Source of the DNA: Alkalimarinus sediminis
GTDB lineage: Bacteria > Pseudomonadota > Gammaproteobacteria > Pseudomonadales > Oleiphilaceae
Reading direction: 5' to 3'
NCBI RefSeq assembly: GCF_026427595.1
Contig: NZ_CP101527.1
Coordinates: 1,951,001 to 2,015,000 of the forward strand
Length of the DNA stretch: 64,000 nucleotides
Numbering within the stretch: position 1 is the stretch's first letter; each line of letters begins with the position of its first letter. The position numbers were made by a program, and so were the translations under genes. Under the pieces are notes generated by a model. The model did no database searches and was not told where the DNA came from. It saw only the letters and a program-made list of their open reading frames with translations. This document shows positions 9,509 to 18,884 of the stretch, piece by piece.

Positions 9509-10834
9509 CTACATATTGTTTATGTGAAGATTGCTCTCCTGATAGAAACGCGCCAACACTCTGAACAGCGTATGCGCATCTTTACTACCTATCATCTCCC
9601 TTATCGAGTGCATTGCAAATTGAGGCACCCCAATATCAAGCGTGCGCACCCCAATATTACTAGCTGTAATAGGCCCTATCGTACTTCCACATGCCATATC
9701 ACTCCTGACAACAAAACTTTGATATGGCAAATTTAACTGCTCACTTAAGTGCCGATAAATAGAGCTTGTTTCGCTATTTGTGGCATAGCGCTGATTAGCA
9801 TTAATTTTAATAACAGGCCCTTCGTTAATAAGCGGTCCATGATTATTATCGTGCTTGTCAGCGAAGTTCGGATGAACACCATGAGCATTGTCAGCGGATA
9901 TCATCATAGAGCCACTAATAACCTTGCCTCGTTGCTGAGCATCAGGGAACAGTCGCTCTAGCACATTAAGAAGAAAAGTACCTTGCGCACCCTCTGCAGA
10001 CTGACTCCCGACCTCTTCATGATCACTGCAAACCAGCATAGAGGATGGCTGCTTTTCCGACTCTTTAGAATCATCATTGATTGCATCAAGCAGACTAGAC
10101 AAACCAATATAGCAACTCAATAAGTTATCCAGACGCGCAGACATTATAAACTCATTATTGAGCCCTAAATAAGAAGGGGGCTGAACATCATAAAGGCACA
10201 ACTCATAATCCAACACTTTTGCTACCTCAACCCCAGGATAGGTTTCTCGCAACTCTGCTTTAAGAATCTCTCTAAAAGAGATATCTTCGTTTTCACCTAA
10301 CTGAGTGAGAATAACCGGCAGCTCTTTTTGCGCATTAATGGCTCTACCATTGTTTGCATCCCGATCAAGATGGATTGCCAAGCTAGGTATAACGGCAATA
10401 GGCCTCTTAAAGTCGACCAAACCACTTGCCAAGCGCCCTTCAGCATTCAAAAATGTCACCCTGCCTGCAATTGAAAGATCGCGATCAAACCAAGGGTTTA
10501 ACAATGCCCCTCCGTAAACTTCCACACCTAGCTGGAAAAAACCTTTTTGCTTAACTTCAGGGGTGGGCTTAACTTTTAAGCAGGGGCTATCAGTATGAGC
10601 CCCTACCATACGCACACCTTGATTACTGTCACCAACCGTGAACGCTATCAGTGAAGAACCGTTTCGGGTGACAAAATAACGCCCTTGGGGTTTAAGGTCC
10701 CACACTTCAGATTCATCGAGCGCAATAAACCCCGCACTTAAAAGCTCCTTAGCCATACTAGAAACAGCATGAAATGGCGTAGGCGATCGCTCTATAAACG
10801 ACATCAGGCCTTGATTAAAAGAATCTAACTGCAT
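9509..10834 (-). CDS. apeB: M18 family aminopeptidase (ApeB/aspartyl aminopeptidase type)
   Basis: Cytoplasmic zinc aminopeptidase that removes N-terminal residues, often acidic ones. 441 residues, close to the family length of about 430. Visible metal and active-site segments: [15 protein letters not shown] (His and Asp ligands, near residue 80), [19 protein letters not shown] (Glu ligand/base, near 270), [11 protein letters not shown], and the C-terminal [13 protein letters not shown] with the last His ligand. GAGGAA lies a short distance before the ATG. Monocistronic by context: the tRNA genes lie downstream and a divergent small gene upstream. Confidence 0.93.
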   Translation of the reverse strand: MQLDSFNQGLMSFIERSPTPFHAVSSMAKELLSAGFIALDESEVWDLKPQGRYFVTRNGSSLIAFTVGDSNQGVRMVGAHTDSPCLKVKPTPEVKQKGFFQLGVEVYGGALLNPWFDRDLSIAGRVTFLNAEGRLASGLVDFKRPIAVIPSLAIHLDRDANNGRAINAQKELPVILTQLGENEDISFREILKAELRETYPGVEVAKVLDYELCLYDVQPPSYLGLNNEFIMSARLDNLLSCYIGLSSLLDAINDDSKESEKQPSSMLVCSDHEEVGSQSAEGAQGTFLLNVLERLFPDAQQRGKVISGSMMISADNAHGVHPNFADKHDNNHGPLINEGPVIKINANQRYATNSETSSIYRHLSEQLNLPYQSFVVRSDMACGSTIGPITASNIGVRTLDIGVPQFAMHSIREMIGSKDAHTLFRVLARFYQESNLHINNM

Positions 10835-11077
10835 TATTTCCTCAACTTAAAAATAGGCGTTTTTCTGCCTGGGCTATAACATCAATCGCAACATAGTTTT
10901 GCATTAAGAGTAACGCAAACAAGCACTCTGTAACAACAGCCAATGCGTTTTCGCTGTAGGTTATAACCCCCTTTAAAGTCAAGCGGTTAAACCCACAGCG
11001 CTAAGAGCGATAAGTTATCGACATTCGGCATCATGGCAGTATAATCCACCCGTTGATATTTAATACAAGGAATACCC

Positions 11078-11572
11078 ATGTCCGGCAACCCAACCAATCG
11101 TGAGCCTCAGTTTATAGACATCGAAAGCAGTAGTTATGACGAAGAGTGCTTTCCAACCTGTATAGCTTGGTCACTGCCAGACGGGCAAATCAAAAATGTA
11201 CTCGTCATGCCAGATGAAGACTGGAGCCCGCAAGATTCACCACTTGACGAAGAGACGCTACAACATTTGTATGATCACGGAGTTTCCGGCATCGACATTA
11301 TCAGGGAGATGAACCAGGATCTAGACGGTAAACCCGTTTATATCGACGGCATTGACTACGATACAGACCTATTAGAACAACTCTACGATACCTTCGACGA
11401 AGAGCCCACATTTGAGCTAACCCCTGTTACCAGTTTGCTAACCAGCAAGGGGTTTGAAGAGATTATGGATAGCAAAAACCTGATCATGCAGGAGAATAAT
11501 CTCAACATCAAGCATGCCGAGCACAACGTTTTAGCACTACTTATTCTGGCTCGTGAAAACGGCCTAATGTAA
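11078..11572 (+). CDS. Small acidic protein, possible degenerate DEDD exonuclease-like fold
   Basis: 164 residues, rich in Asp and Glu, no signal peptide or membrane helix. I do not firmly recognise it. The first third (IDIESSSYDEECFPTCIAW) resembles the ExoI block D-x-E of DEDD 3'-5' exonucleases followed by P-x-x-I, and GIDYDTDLLEQLYDTF resembles the ExoII block with its Asp. The C-terminal HAEHNVLAL sits where DEDDh enzymes carry H-x4-D, but the final Asp is not in place. This suggests an RNase-H-like fold with altered activity; it is inference from motif spacing only. A ribosome site (AAGGAA) precedes the ATG. It stands alone between apeB (divergent) and a barrel protein gene. Confidence 0.75.
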   Translation: MSGNPTNREPQFIDIESSSYDEECFPTCIAWSLPDGQIKNVLVMPDEDWSPQDSPLDEETLQHLYDHGVSGIDIIREMNQDLDGKPVYIDGIDYDTDLLEQLYDTFDEEPTFELTPVTSLLTSKGFEEIMDSKNLIMQENNLNIKHAEHNVLALLILARENGLM

Positions 11573-11792
11573 AACGCAAACTCAAAATCACCGAGTTACA
11601 TTAAATACATTTTATGGGTAGCAACAAATATATACGAAACTTCAACAATTTGTGACACTATTCAGCGAATTACATCGCGCTCTTACGGCACAATCCACTT
11701 CAGCAATAATTTAATAATAAGTAGTAAGTAGCCTCAAAGCTTGTCAACTCAAGCAATCGCTGCCACTTATCAATAAGGGATTCCTACAAATA

Positions 11793-12404
11793 ATGAAGTT
11801 TCTAGCTCGCTCTCTCGCCCTACTTGCACTTCTGTCATTTAATGCAGCCGCTCAAGAAGTTGAAGACAGCCCCAAAAAGGCTGGACTAGACTATTTCGCC
11901 CTCAATGCGGTATTAATAGATTTCAACTCTATAGGCAGTAAATACACGGCAAAAAACTGGGCCTCAACGTTAACGATGGGGACCTATATTACCGATTACG
12001 TAAAAACAGAGATGCGCTTTGGTGTTGGTCTGACTGATGATACCGTACCAGGCTTTAAGCGAGATAACGGTAATGTCGTGTCATCAGATTTGACGATGAC
12101 ACTCAACCACTATGCAAGCTGGTATATGGGGCTCCACTACCCACTAGCTGAGTGGTCATCAATTTATCTACAACTAGGCATGTCATACATTCATGCAGAT
12201 GCCGAAGCAGAACCCGACTCAACTTGGGAAGAACTGCGTGATGACTACCCCGGATCAAAGTTCAGTATGAGTTGGTTAGCAGGCTTTGACTTCAAAATAG
12301 TCGAAGACTGGTATGTTACTGCTGAGGCAGGCCGCCTACATAGAAGCTCAGCATCTGACATTCAAACCCTACAATACGGCTTGGGTTTAAAATACGAATT
12401 CTAA
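11793..12404 (+). CDS. Outer-membrane beta-barrel protein, small
   Basis: 203 residues with a signal peptide (cleavage likely after NAAAQ/AAA) and alternating hydrophobic strands ending in a C-terminal Tyr-x-Phe (GLGLKYEF), the signature of an outer-membrane barrel recognised by BamA. The pattern fits eight-stranded OmpA/OmpX-like porin-family proteins. Exact function unknown. Upstream TAAGGGA serves as ribosome site. A stem-loop follows the stop. Confidence 0.85.
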   Translation: MKFLARSLALLALLSFNAAAQEVEDSPKKAGLDYFALNAVLIDFNSIGSKYTAKNWASTLTMGTYITDYVKTEMRFGVGLTDDTVPGFKRDNGNVVSSDLTMTLNHYASWYMGLHYPLAEWSSIYLQLGMSYIHADAEAEPDSTWEELRDDYPGSKFSMSWLAGFDFKIVEDWYVTAEAGRLHRSSASDIQTLQYGLGLKYEF

Positions 12405-12418
12405 ACCTAAATGCCTTA

Positions 12419-12448
12419 AGAGGTGTCTGTACACAAATAGACACCTCT
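12419..12448. terminator. Stem-loop after the barrel protein gene
   Basis: Perfect 10-bp inverted repeat AGAGGTGTCT/AGACACCTCT with a 10-nt loop, 14 bp after the stop. The T-tract is weak, so termination is probable rather than certain. Confidence 0.55.
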
Positions 12449-12564
12449 AGTATCTAAACCTATTTAGCTTCAAGCGAGTGCTAACTGCCACGATCGCCTT
12501 CAAGAAAGACCATCAAGTCACCCACCTACATCGCTAACAACTAGATAAAAAAACCAGTTAACCA

Positions 12565-14796
12565 CTAGCCAAGACTTAACGTTTTGTACTTTATATGCCA
12601 ACACTGGTGAATTTTACTGTTTCGCTCAAAATCTTTATCTATTGTCGAGGCCGACACATTTTTCAGGTCGTAATCAGCCAACGCAGACTCATCTAACTTA
12701 AACCGTCTAAGATTATTCGAGAAAACCAACACCCCACCCTTGGTCAGTAGGTTCATCGCTTTTTTGATCATATCAACATGATCTCGCTGAATATCCAACA
12801 CACCTTCCATTCGTTTAGAATTTGAAAATGTCGGTGGATCAAGAAAAATCAGGTCAAATTTTTCTCTTGCAGAGTCAAGCCAACGCAAACAATCTGCCTG
12901 TATAAACTGATGTCCTGTCTCTGGGAAGCCATTAAGGGCTAAATTTTCTTTACCCCAGTCAAGATAGGTATTAGACATATCAACACTAACCGACTCTACC
13001 GCCCCTCCTTTTATCGCATGAATAGTAGCAGCACCGGTATAACAAAACAGATTGAGAAAACGTTTACCAGAGGCGTTCTGTTGAATCCATTTGCGCACAG
13101 GTCTATGATCTAAAAACAGCCCTGTATCGATATAATCAATAAGGTTAACGTAAAACTTGCAACCAACCTCTTCTACTACCATTCGCTGCTCTTTTTGGTC
13201 ATGCTTTTCGTACTGGGAGTCACCCTTCTGCCGACGACGCTGTTTAATAACTACTTGTTCAGCCGGTACTTGCAGCACCTCAGGCAAAACACTTAACGCC
13301 TCATTCAGACGATCTTTGGCTGATTTTTCATCTATCGATGCTGGGGCTGCATACTCTTGCACATGCACCCAGTCTCTATATATATCAACAGCCAAAGAGA
13401 ACTCAGGCATATCGGCATCATAAATACGATAACACTCCAGTTTGTTCTTTTTTGCCCACTTGCCAAGCGTTCGTATATTTTTTCTCAAACGGTTAGCGAA
13501 CATAGCAGCCCGCTCTGGATTAGCGACTCTAATCTGTCTGCGGCTTAATAGAACTTGCGACTCTTTACTATCATCGGTCTTTACATAGTATTCAGGCGAA
13601 ACGTCTATCATTATGAGCTGGCTAGGCAAACTCCCATTAAATAGCTTATATTGCTTATAACTTCTGAGTCCTATGCGTCGTCCTAAATCAACATTCCCAG
13701 TAAATATCGCAGCCTTCCACCCTTCAAAGTCACTCTTTAATTTGTCACCAAGACAGCGATAGAGCCCCCTTAAAGACTCAATATCACCTAAACGCTCACC
13801 ATAAGGCGGGTTAGTAAGCAATAACCCCGGGACTTCATCATTTTCAAACTCACCGATATCAACACTTTTAAGCTCAGCGAGACTTCGGACTTCAACATTA
13901 ATAACCTTGTCTAAACCTGCTCTTTTAATATTATTTCGCGCAACGGATATTACAGAAGCATCTGCATCAAAGCCCAAAATTTTATTGTATCCTTCGGACT
14001 GCTGGCGAATAACATTATCTAACCCTTGTTCAAACCGTTCTATTGCTTCGTCAATCAATGACTTCCATAAATCATCTTGATGCTGCTTCCACTGCAAAAA
14101 GCCAAACTGTGCGCGATCTAGCGCCGGTGCTTTGTCACATAAAATCATCGCCCCCTCAACTAGGAGGGTCGCAGAACCACACATAGGGTCTAGTAGTGAG
14201 GCACCCTGACAACCTAGTTGGGACCAATTACAACGCTGCAAAAGAGCCGCGCCAAGATTTTCTTTAATGGGTGCTTTACCTGCTTCTGTTCTATATCCCC
14301 GCCGATGCAAGCTTTCACCAGAGAAATCTAACGCAACAACTGCAACACCCTTAGACAAATTCACATTAACCCGAATATCAGGGGTATCACGAGTGATGTT
14401 GGGCCTCTCACCGACACGGTCTCTAAACTGATCGACTATAGCGTCTTTTACCTTTACCGCACCAAACGCGGTATTGTTGATATTTTTAGACTGACCCGAA
14501 AAATCAACGACCAAAGTATTCTCAACAGACATGTGTTCTTGCCAGTCAATACTATAAACAAGATCATACAACTGCTCTGCAGTATGAACAGCCCCTTCTG
14601 CTAACCCTAGCAAAACCCGATTGGCAGTACGCGACCATAAGACAAATCGATAAATTTCAGACAAAGAGGCCTCAAAAGAGATACCCGCAGGTCTTACCTT
14701 AGCCGACTTTTGTAACAACTCATCAAGCTCTTTCTCTAACACATACTCAAGCCCTTTTGGGCAAGTGACAAAAACCGACAATAATTTATCCATCAT
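12565..14796 (-). CDS. rlmL: Bifunctional 23S rRNA methyltransferase RlmKL (m2G2445 / m7G2069)
   Basis: 743-residue fused enzyme that methylates G2445 and G2069 of 23S rRNA during 50S assembly. Order of domains: ferredoxin-like and THUMP (about 1-155), RlmL methyltransferase with SAM region DPMCGSATLLVEGA (about 205) and catalytic NPPYGERLG (about 330), then RlmK with FLNLFCYTGAATIHA (about 570) and DPPTFSNSK (about 640). Length equals the fused form of gammaproteobacteria (about 700-750). The start is MMDK, with two possible Met codons one apart. Monocistronic. Confidence 0.95.
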   Translation of the reverse strand: MMDKLLSVFVTCPKGLEYVLEKELDELLQKSAKVRPAGISFEASLSEIYRFVLWSRTANRVLLGLAEGAVHTAEQLYDLVYSIDWQEHMSVENTLVVDFSGQSKNINNTAFGAVKVKDAIVDQFRDRVGERPNITRDTPDIRVNVNLSKGVAVVALDFSGESLHRRGYRTEAGKAPIKENLGAALLQRCNWSQLGCQGASLLDPMCGSATLLVEGAMILCDKAPALDRAQFGFLQWKQHQDDLWKSLIDEAIERFEQGLDNVIRQQSEGYNKILGFDADASVISVARNNIKRAGLDKVINVEVRSLAELKSVDIGEFENDEVPGLLLTNPPYGERLGDIESLRGLYRCLGDKLKSDFEGWKAAIFTGNVDLGRRIGLRSYKQYKLFNGSLPSQLIMIDVSPEYYVKTDDSKESQVLLSRRQIRVANPERAAMFANRLRKNIRTLGKWAKKNKLECYRIYDADMPEFSLAVDIYRDWVHVQEYAAPASIDEKSAKDRLNEALSVLPEVLQVPAEQVVIKQRRRQKGDSQYEKHDQKEQRMVVEEVGCKFYVNLIDYIDTGLFLDHRPVRKWIQQNASGKRFLNLFCYTGAATIHAIKGGAVESVSVDMSNTYLDWGKENLALNGFPETGHQFIQADCLRWLDSAREKFDLIFLDPPTFSNSKRMEGVLDIQRDHVDMIKKAMNLLTKGGVLVFSNNLRRFKLDESALADYDLKNVSASTIDKDFERNSKIHQCWHIKYKTLSLG

Positions 14797-15169
14797 AATT
14801 CGCTACAAATAAGACCATCTTTAGTTACAAACAAGGTTACAAAATTTTAACCTGCTTTAACGCTGCTCAATACCAAATTTTTAACCTATCAACCACTGCT
14901 AAAACAGTGTGTTAATAGGCTTTATACTCAAAATGAATATGAAATATCTTTTATAGTCCAAAGAATTCGTATACAACTCGATTTTGTTTCTGTTTAACTG
15001 AAACCGTACTCGTTAAGACGGGTTTCAATAAATTGATCAATTTTTTTTATATTTGCGCTCAAGTACTTTTCGCGCCCTGAATACTTTATAGGAGGTTAGA
15101 CGTTTATTAAGTGCTTTGCACTTAAGATCAACTGTTACCACCACAAATAAATATCGAGGTCATATAAGA
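14797..15169 (+). other. Intergenic region and leader of rmf
   Basis: No gene is seen here. It holds the upstream ends of the divergent rlmKL and rmf genes. Notable items are a stem GAAACC/GGTTTC near 15000-15027, an AT-rich block at 15034-15053, an orphan perfect Shine-Dalgarno sequence AGGAGGT at 15090-15096 with no start codon at usable distance, and an 8-bp hairpin TTAAGTGC/GCACTTAA at 15107-15125 between that site and the true rmf ribosome site. Confidence 0.6.
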
Positions 15170-15379
15170 ATGAGAAGACAAAAACGTGATGTTAACGATC
15201 GTGCATACAAGCGCGGTTATCATGCAGGCCTAAGCGGAAAATCAAAATCACAATGTCCCACAGAGACACCAACAGCCAAACAACAATGGTTAAGCGGATG
15301 GCGGGATGGTCGAGTAGATAACTGGGATGGCATGATCGGAGTTTCAGGCATTCACAAGTTACCCGGTATCACCACGTAA
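15170..15379 (+). CDS. rmf: Ribosome modulation factor RMF
   Basis: 69-residue basic protein that dimerises 70S ribosomes into inactive 100S particles in stationary phase. Shows the family pattern MRRQKRD, RAYKRGYHAGLSGKSK, CP(x)n, W-L-x-G-W-R-D-G-R. Start chosen at the ATG that begins MRRQKRD, with GAGGT eleven bases upstream; the frame extends further upstream only through a TTG without support. Stress control is expected from the family. Confidence 0.95.
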   Translation: MRRQKRDVNDRAYKRGYHAGLSGKSKSQCPTETPTAKQQWLSGWRDGRVDNWDGMIGVSGIHKLPGITT

Positions 15380-15499
15380 ATATCATCAATTGATACAACA
15401 ATATTCCACTTATACATTCTATTGTTAGCATTAACCTTCAGAAAAATAATTTTTCTGCCATTAGAACAATGCAATGCTAACAAAACACCCAACGTTTAT

Positions 15500-15548
15500 A
15501 GCGGTTTCCAAGACCGCTAAACCCAAGCTCTAAAAAGAGCTTGGGTTT
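15500..15548. terminator. Double stem-loop between rmf and pyrD (convergent)
   Basis: Two adjacent hairpins: AGCGGT/ACCGCT (15500-15518) and a perfect 12-bp stem AAACCCAAGCTC/GAGCTTGGGTTT with a 6-nt loop (15519-15548). It sits between convergent rmf and pyrD, so it may end transcription from both sides, though neither side has a long T-tract. Confidence 0.7.
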
Positions 15549-15570
15549 ACTAAAAAACAGCTGGTAACCG

Positions 15571-16596
15571 TTAACGCCTAACAGATGCAATCGCTTCTGC
15601 TGCTTCACGTATTAAAGAAGGGCCATGATAGATAAAGCCTGAGTACACCTGAACCAACTTTGCACCCGCTTCAATTTTATCCGCAGCTGACGCGCCATCG
15701 ACAATTCCACCTACACCAATTATAGGTATACTCTCGCCCAGCTCGGCATAAAGCGCTTTTACAACATCAGTAGAAGCATGTGTTAATGGTGCACCACTCA
15801 GACCACCCGCTTCATCTGCATAGCGGCAACCCTCTAAACCAACTCGACTAATAGTAGTATTGGTCGCTATCACACCATCTACCTCAAACTGTTTGAAGGC
15901 ATCTGACACCAGTCGAACATCATCGCTCTCCATATCAGGTGCAATTTTTATTGCGATGGGTACCCGCTTACCATGCTCTATACAAAGCTTCTGCTGCTCT
16001 TCTTTAATGGCTTCTAGGAGTTGCTTTAGAGAATCACCAAACTGCAAATCCCTAAGCCCTGGAGTATTCGGGGAGGACACATTTACGGTTATATACGTTG
16101 CATAGGGGTAAACCTTTCGAATACCAATCAAATAGTCATCAGATGCCTGTTCAACCGGCGTATCGAAGTTTTTGCCAACATTAATACCTAAAACCCCGCT
16201 AAAACGGGCGTTTTTTACATTCTCAACTAGATAATCAACACCTAAGTTGTTAAACCCCATACGGTTGATAATCGCCTCTCGCTCAGCAATTCTAAATAAG
16301 CGTGGTTTCGGATTGCCCGCTTGAGGTCTGGGTGTAACCGTACCAATTTCGATCGAGCCGAACCCTAGCGCAGCAAGCCCATCAATATGATCGCCATTTT
16401 TGTCTAGCCCAGCAGCCAATCCAACAGGGTTTTCAAAGTTGACCCCCATAACTTCAACAGGGTCTGCCGATGGCAGTTTTACAAACGGCTTCAACAACCC
16501 CAATCTTTCAGAAGCGCTAATCAAATCCAAAGAAGCCTCATGAGCAACTTCTGGTGATAATTGAAAAAGGAGGTTTCGAAGTAGTTTATAGGCCAT
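15571..16596 (-). CDS. pyrD: Dihydroorotate dehydrogenase (quinone), class 2
   Basis: Membrane-associated FMN enzyme that oxidises dihydroorotate to orotate with quinone in pyrimidine synthesis. 341 residues, with the class 2 N-terminal helical extension ([21 protein letters not shown]), FMN-binding [11 protein letters not shown], catalytic Ser region [15 protein letters not shown], and C-terminal IGVGGI and [12 protein letters not shown]. Other pyrimidine genes here are pyrF and pyrC. Confidence 0.96.
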   Translation of the reverse strand: MAYKLLRNLLFQLSPEVAHEASLDLISASERLGLLKPFVKLPSADPVEVMGVNFENPVGLAAGLDKNGDHIDGLAALGFGSIEIGTVTPRPQAGNPKPRLFRIAEREAIINRMGFNNLGVDYLVENVKNARFSGVLGINVGKNFDTPVEQASDDYLIGIRKVYPYATYITVNVSSPNTPGLRDLQFGDSLKQLLEAIKEEQQKLCIEHGKRVPIAIKIAPDMESDDVRLVSDAFKQFEVDGVIATNTTISRVGLEGCRYADEAGGLSGAPLTHASTDVVKALYAELGESIPIIGVGGIVDGASAADKIEAGAKLVQVYSGFIYHGPSLIREAAEAIASVRR

Positions 16597-17087
16597 CGTC
16601 TAAAATCTCTCGGATAAGATACGGTAAAAAATTGGCGGAGATTATAACAAACCACCGGTAAACTAACCTTAGTTATTCACTTTTTTATCGCAACCAAGGG
16701 ATTTTTTACACTTTGATGATCTTTAAATGAACTTTTTGTCATTTATCCACCGAATCTGTGGATAACTTTGTTGAAAACCGTTAGAAACTCTCTCAAATCC
16801 CCCTAAACTACTCCCTTATCATTAGATTGATCACTTTTTAACCAATTATATATTCCTTATTTTACAACAACTTACAACACCTTCGATTAAATATGATCAA
16901 AATGACGGTTTTATTGCGCTTTTTTATCCAACATTAATTTTGTGCATAATACAGTCAATATTCTGGCTACTTATTAGGCAAAAAACAGAACAATATGGAC
17001 GATAAAGGCGTTTAAACAGCTTCAAATAGACCAGGAAGATAAATACAGAAGTCGTTTGGGGGATAAGGAGTGTTTAAAAGGCTTAAA
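16597..17087. other. AT-rich intergenic region with paired DnaA-like boxes
   Basis: About 490 bp without a gene. An inverted pair of DnaA-type 9-mers lies at 16743-16751 (TTATCCACC) and 16757-16765 (TGTGGATAA, the exact reverse complement of TTATCCACA), five bases apart. A looser match occurs near 16925. The rest is AT-rich and includes the pyrD promoter side. No open frame with a ribosome site is present. Confidence 0.6.
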
Positions 17088-17360
17088 CTAGATAAACGAG
17101 AGAGCTTTTCCATCAGAGGTATGACGAACAACTCGCATATCAACGGTCATAGGTTCAACAAAGCTTGCAGTTTCGATTAATACTCGAACAATCTCACCTT
17201 CTTGCGCAACAATTTCAGATGCCTTGCTTATAACAAACATCCCCGTATCAGACATATCTCTAGTCTGATAATGTGCAACCCCATTTAATGGATGGCGAAC
17301 CTCCACATCAAACGAAACCTTGATTCTCGGGTGTTTCCTTTTTTCGGCGGCTAATGGCAT
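17088..17360 (-). CDS. PilZ domain protein (c-di-GMP binding)
   Basis: 90 residues forming a single PilZ domain. Both ligand motifs are present: R-x3-R as RKHPR (residues 8-12) and D-x-S-x2-G as DMSDTG (about 36-41). Single-domain PilZ proteins act as c-di-GMP receptors for motility or surface behaviour; the partner is unknown. The C terminus stops right after the last strand (GKALSFI), slightly short. It is isolated, and a GGDEF protein is encoded at 37 kb. Confidence 0.88.
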   Translation of the reverse strand: MPLAAEKRKHPRIKVSFDVEVRHPLNGVAHYQTRDMSDTGMFVISKASEIVAQEGEIVRVLIETASFVEPMTVDMRVVRHTSDGKALSFI

Positions 17361-17562
17361 CGTGGTAGTAGCTCAATAAGTGACGGCTCAGCGAATAATA
17401 GCTAGGTTGTTAATAGCTAGATTCGTAATAAAGTTCTAACCTGAGCTGTATAATAGTCACATATCCATATAATTCAATAGGTTTGAATACCTATATACAG
17501 ATATGCCAATTTTTTGTCGTGGTATATCAACTTTGAGCAATGCTACAATCAGAGTATTATTA

Positions 17563-17666
17563 ACAAATAGTATTCACAAATAGTAATCACAAGCAGTACC
17601 CACAAATAGTAATCACAAGCAGTACCCACAAATAGTAATCACAAGCAGTACCCACAAATAGTATTC
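17563..17666. repeat. 13-bp tandem repeat array (8 units) upstream of the CDF gene
   Basis: Eight 13-bp units in a row: ACAAATAGTATTC once, then three times the pair ACAAATAGTAATC + ACAAGCAGTACCC, then ACAAATAGTATTC again. The three central 26-bp copies are identical. It ends 17 bp before the ATG of the transporter gene, so it forms its 5' leader or promoter region. Confidence 0.95.
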
Positions 17667-17683
17667 ACAACTGATTTCGAATT

Positions 17684-18868
17684 ATGCATAACCACGATAT
17701 AGCTCATCAAGCCACTTCAGATAAAGAGCAAAGCGCCGACCAATTTCAAAAGCAAGCCCAACAGGTCACCCTGATAGGGATGGTTATTGACGTTATTCTA
17801 GGCATCTTAAAAATCGTCTTTGGTCTAGTTTCTCACTCCTATGCACTGATCGCCGACGGTCTGCATTCATTTTCAGATGCGTTAACAGACATACTAGTCA
17901 TCGCAATCACCAAATACTCTCGCTTAGAGCCTGACGAGGATCACCCCTATGGACATGAGCGTTTTGAGACACTGGGTACTGTTTTCTTAGGCTGCCTGCT
18001 TATAGCGGTAGCCGGCGCAATGGCTTGGGACAGCGTTATGCGGCTCTTATCCCAGACATCAATAGAGATACCAACCTGGCCGGCATTAGTCATTGCAGCG
18101 GTATCTATATTGGCGAAAGAACTAATTTTTCGCTACACCTTTCATGTTGGTACCAAAATCAAATCAGATTTGATCATTGCCAATGCTTGGCATAGCCGAA
18201 CCGATGCACTCTCTTCAATTGTTGTGTTTATTGGTATCGCAGGAGCCATGAGCGGGTATAGCTGGCTCGACGCAGCTGCAGCAGTGGTGGTAGCCATCAT
18301 GATTGCAAAAGTCGGGTGGGATCTTTCGTGGGATAGCATTAAAGAACTAGTGGATACAGCAATCCCACCTGAAGAGACTGAGGAACTACGAGAATTTATA
18401 AAACAGACGCCAGGTATTCAGAACGTGCACGACCTAAGAAGCCGTCATATGGGACCAGACATTATTTTGGATGTGCATCTACAAGTTCGTCCTTCAATTA
18501 GCGTATCTGAAGGTCACCAAATCGGTCTAATCGTGACCGACCGATTGAAAAAGCAATACTCTCATATCAGAGAAGTGACCTTTCACATAGACGCAGAAGA
18601 TGATGATCAAAACGGCCAACATGCAACAACAGCATCTTTACCGCTGAGAGATGAGGTGATCAACACCCTCAGAAAATCGTGGGCCAACTCAATCGATCTT
18701 AAAGATGACCACAACATCAACCTGCATTACCTTAACAACCAAATTTCTGTTGAGATATTTATTGAATCCAATGAAGACCATCCACCACACCTGGTTAATA
18801 CCTTAAAAGAGCAAGCTGCCTCTATTAATTGGCTAGGTGACTTAACATTATGGTATCAGCATAAATAA
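17684..18868 (+). CDS. Cation diffusion facilitator (CDF) metal transporter
   Basis: Inner-membrane divalent metal/proton antiporter (Zn, Fe, Mn or Co class). 394 residues: a short His-containing N terminus, six membrane helices (about 28-220) with metal site residues in DGLHSFSDALTD (TM2) and HSRTDALSS (TM5), then a cytoplasmic dimerisation domain with RSRHMGPDIILDVHLQV and HIDAEDDD, and an extra C-terminal segment of about 90 residues beyond the usual 300. An in-frame stop lies 10 bp upstream, so the ATG is fixed, yet no Shine-Dalgarno site is visible. The metal cannot be assigned. Confidence 0.92.
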   Translation: MHNHDIAHQATSDKEQSADQFQKQAQQVTLIGMVIDVILGILKIVFGLVSHSYALIADGLHSFSDALTDILVIAITKYSRLEPDEDHPYGHERFETLGTVFLGCLLIAVAGAMAWDSVMRLLSQTSIEIPTWPALVIAAVSILAKELIFRYTFHVGTKIKSDLIIANAWHSRTDALSSIVVFIGIAGAMSGYSWLDAAAAVVVAIMIAKVGWDLSWDSIKELVDTAIPPEETEELREFIKQTPGIQNVHDLRSRHMGPDIILDVHLQVRPSISVSEGHQIGLIVTDRLKKQYSHIREVTFHIDAEDDDQNGQHATTASLPLRDEVINTLRKSWANSIDLKDDHNINLHYLNNQISVEIFIESNEDHPPHLVNTLKEQAASINWLGDLTLWYQHK

Positions 18869-18884
18869 AACTGATACTTTTAAG

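Noticed and set aside
17563..17666. Tandem array considered as a CRISPR
   Set aside because: Units are contiguous 13-mers with no unique spacers, and no cas genes are near.
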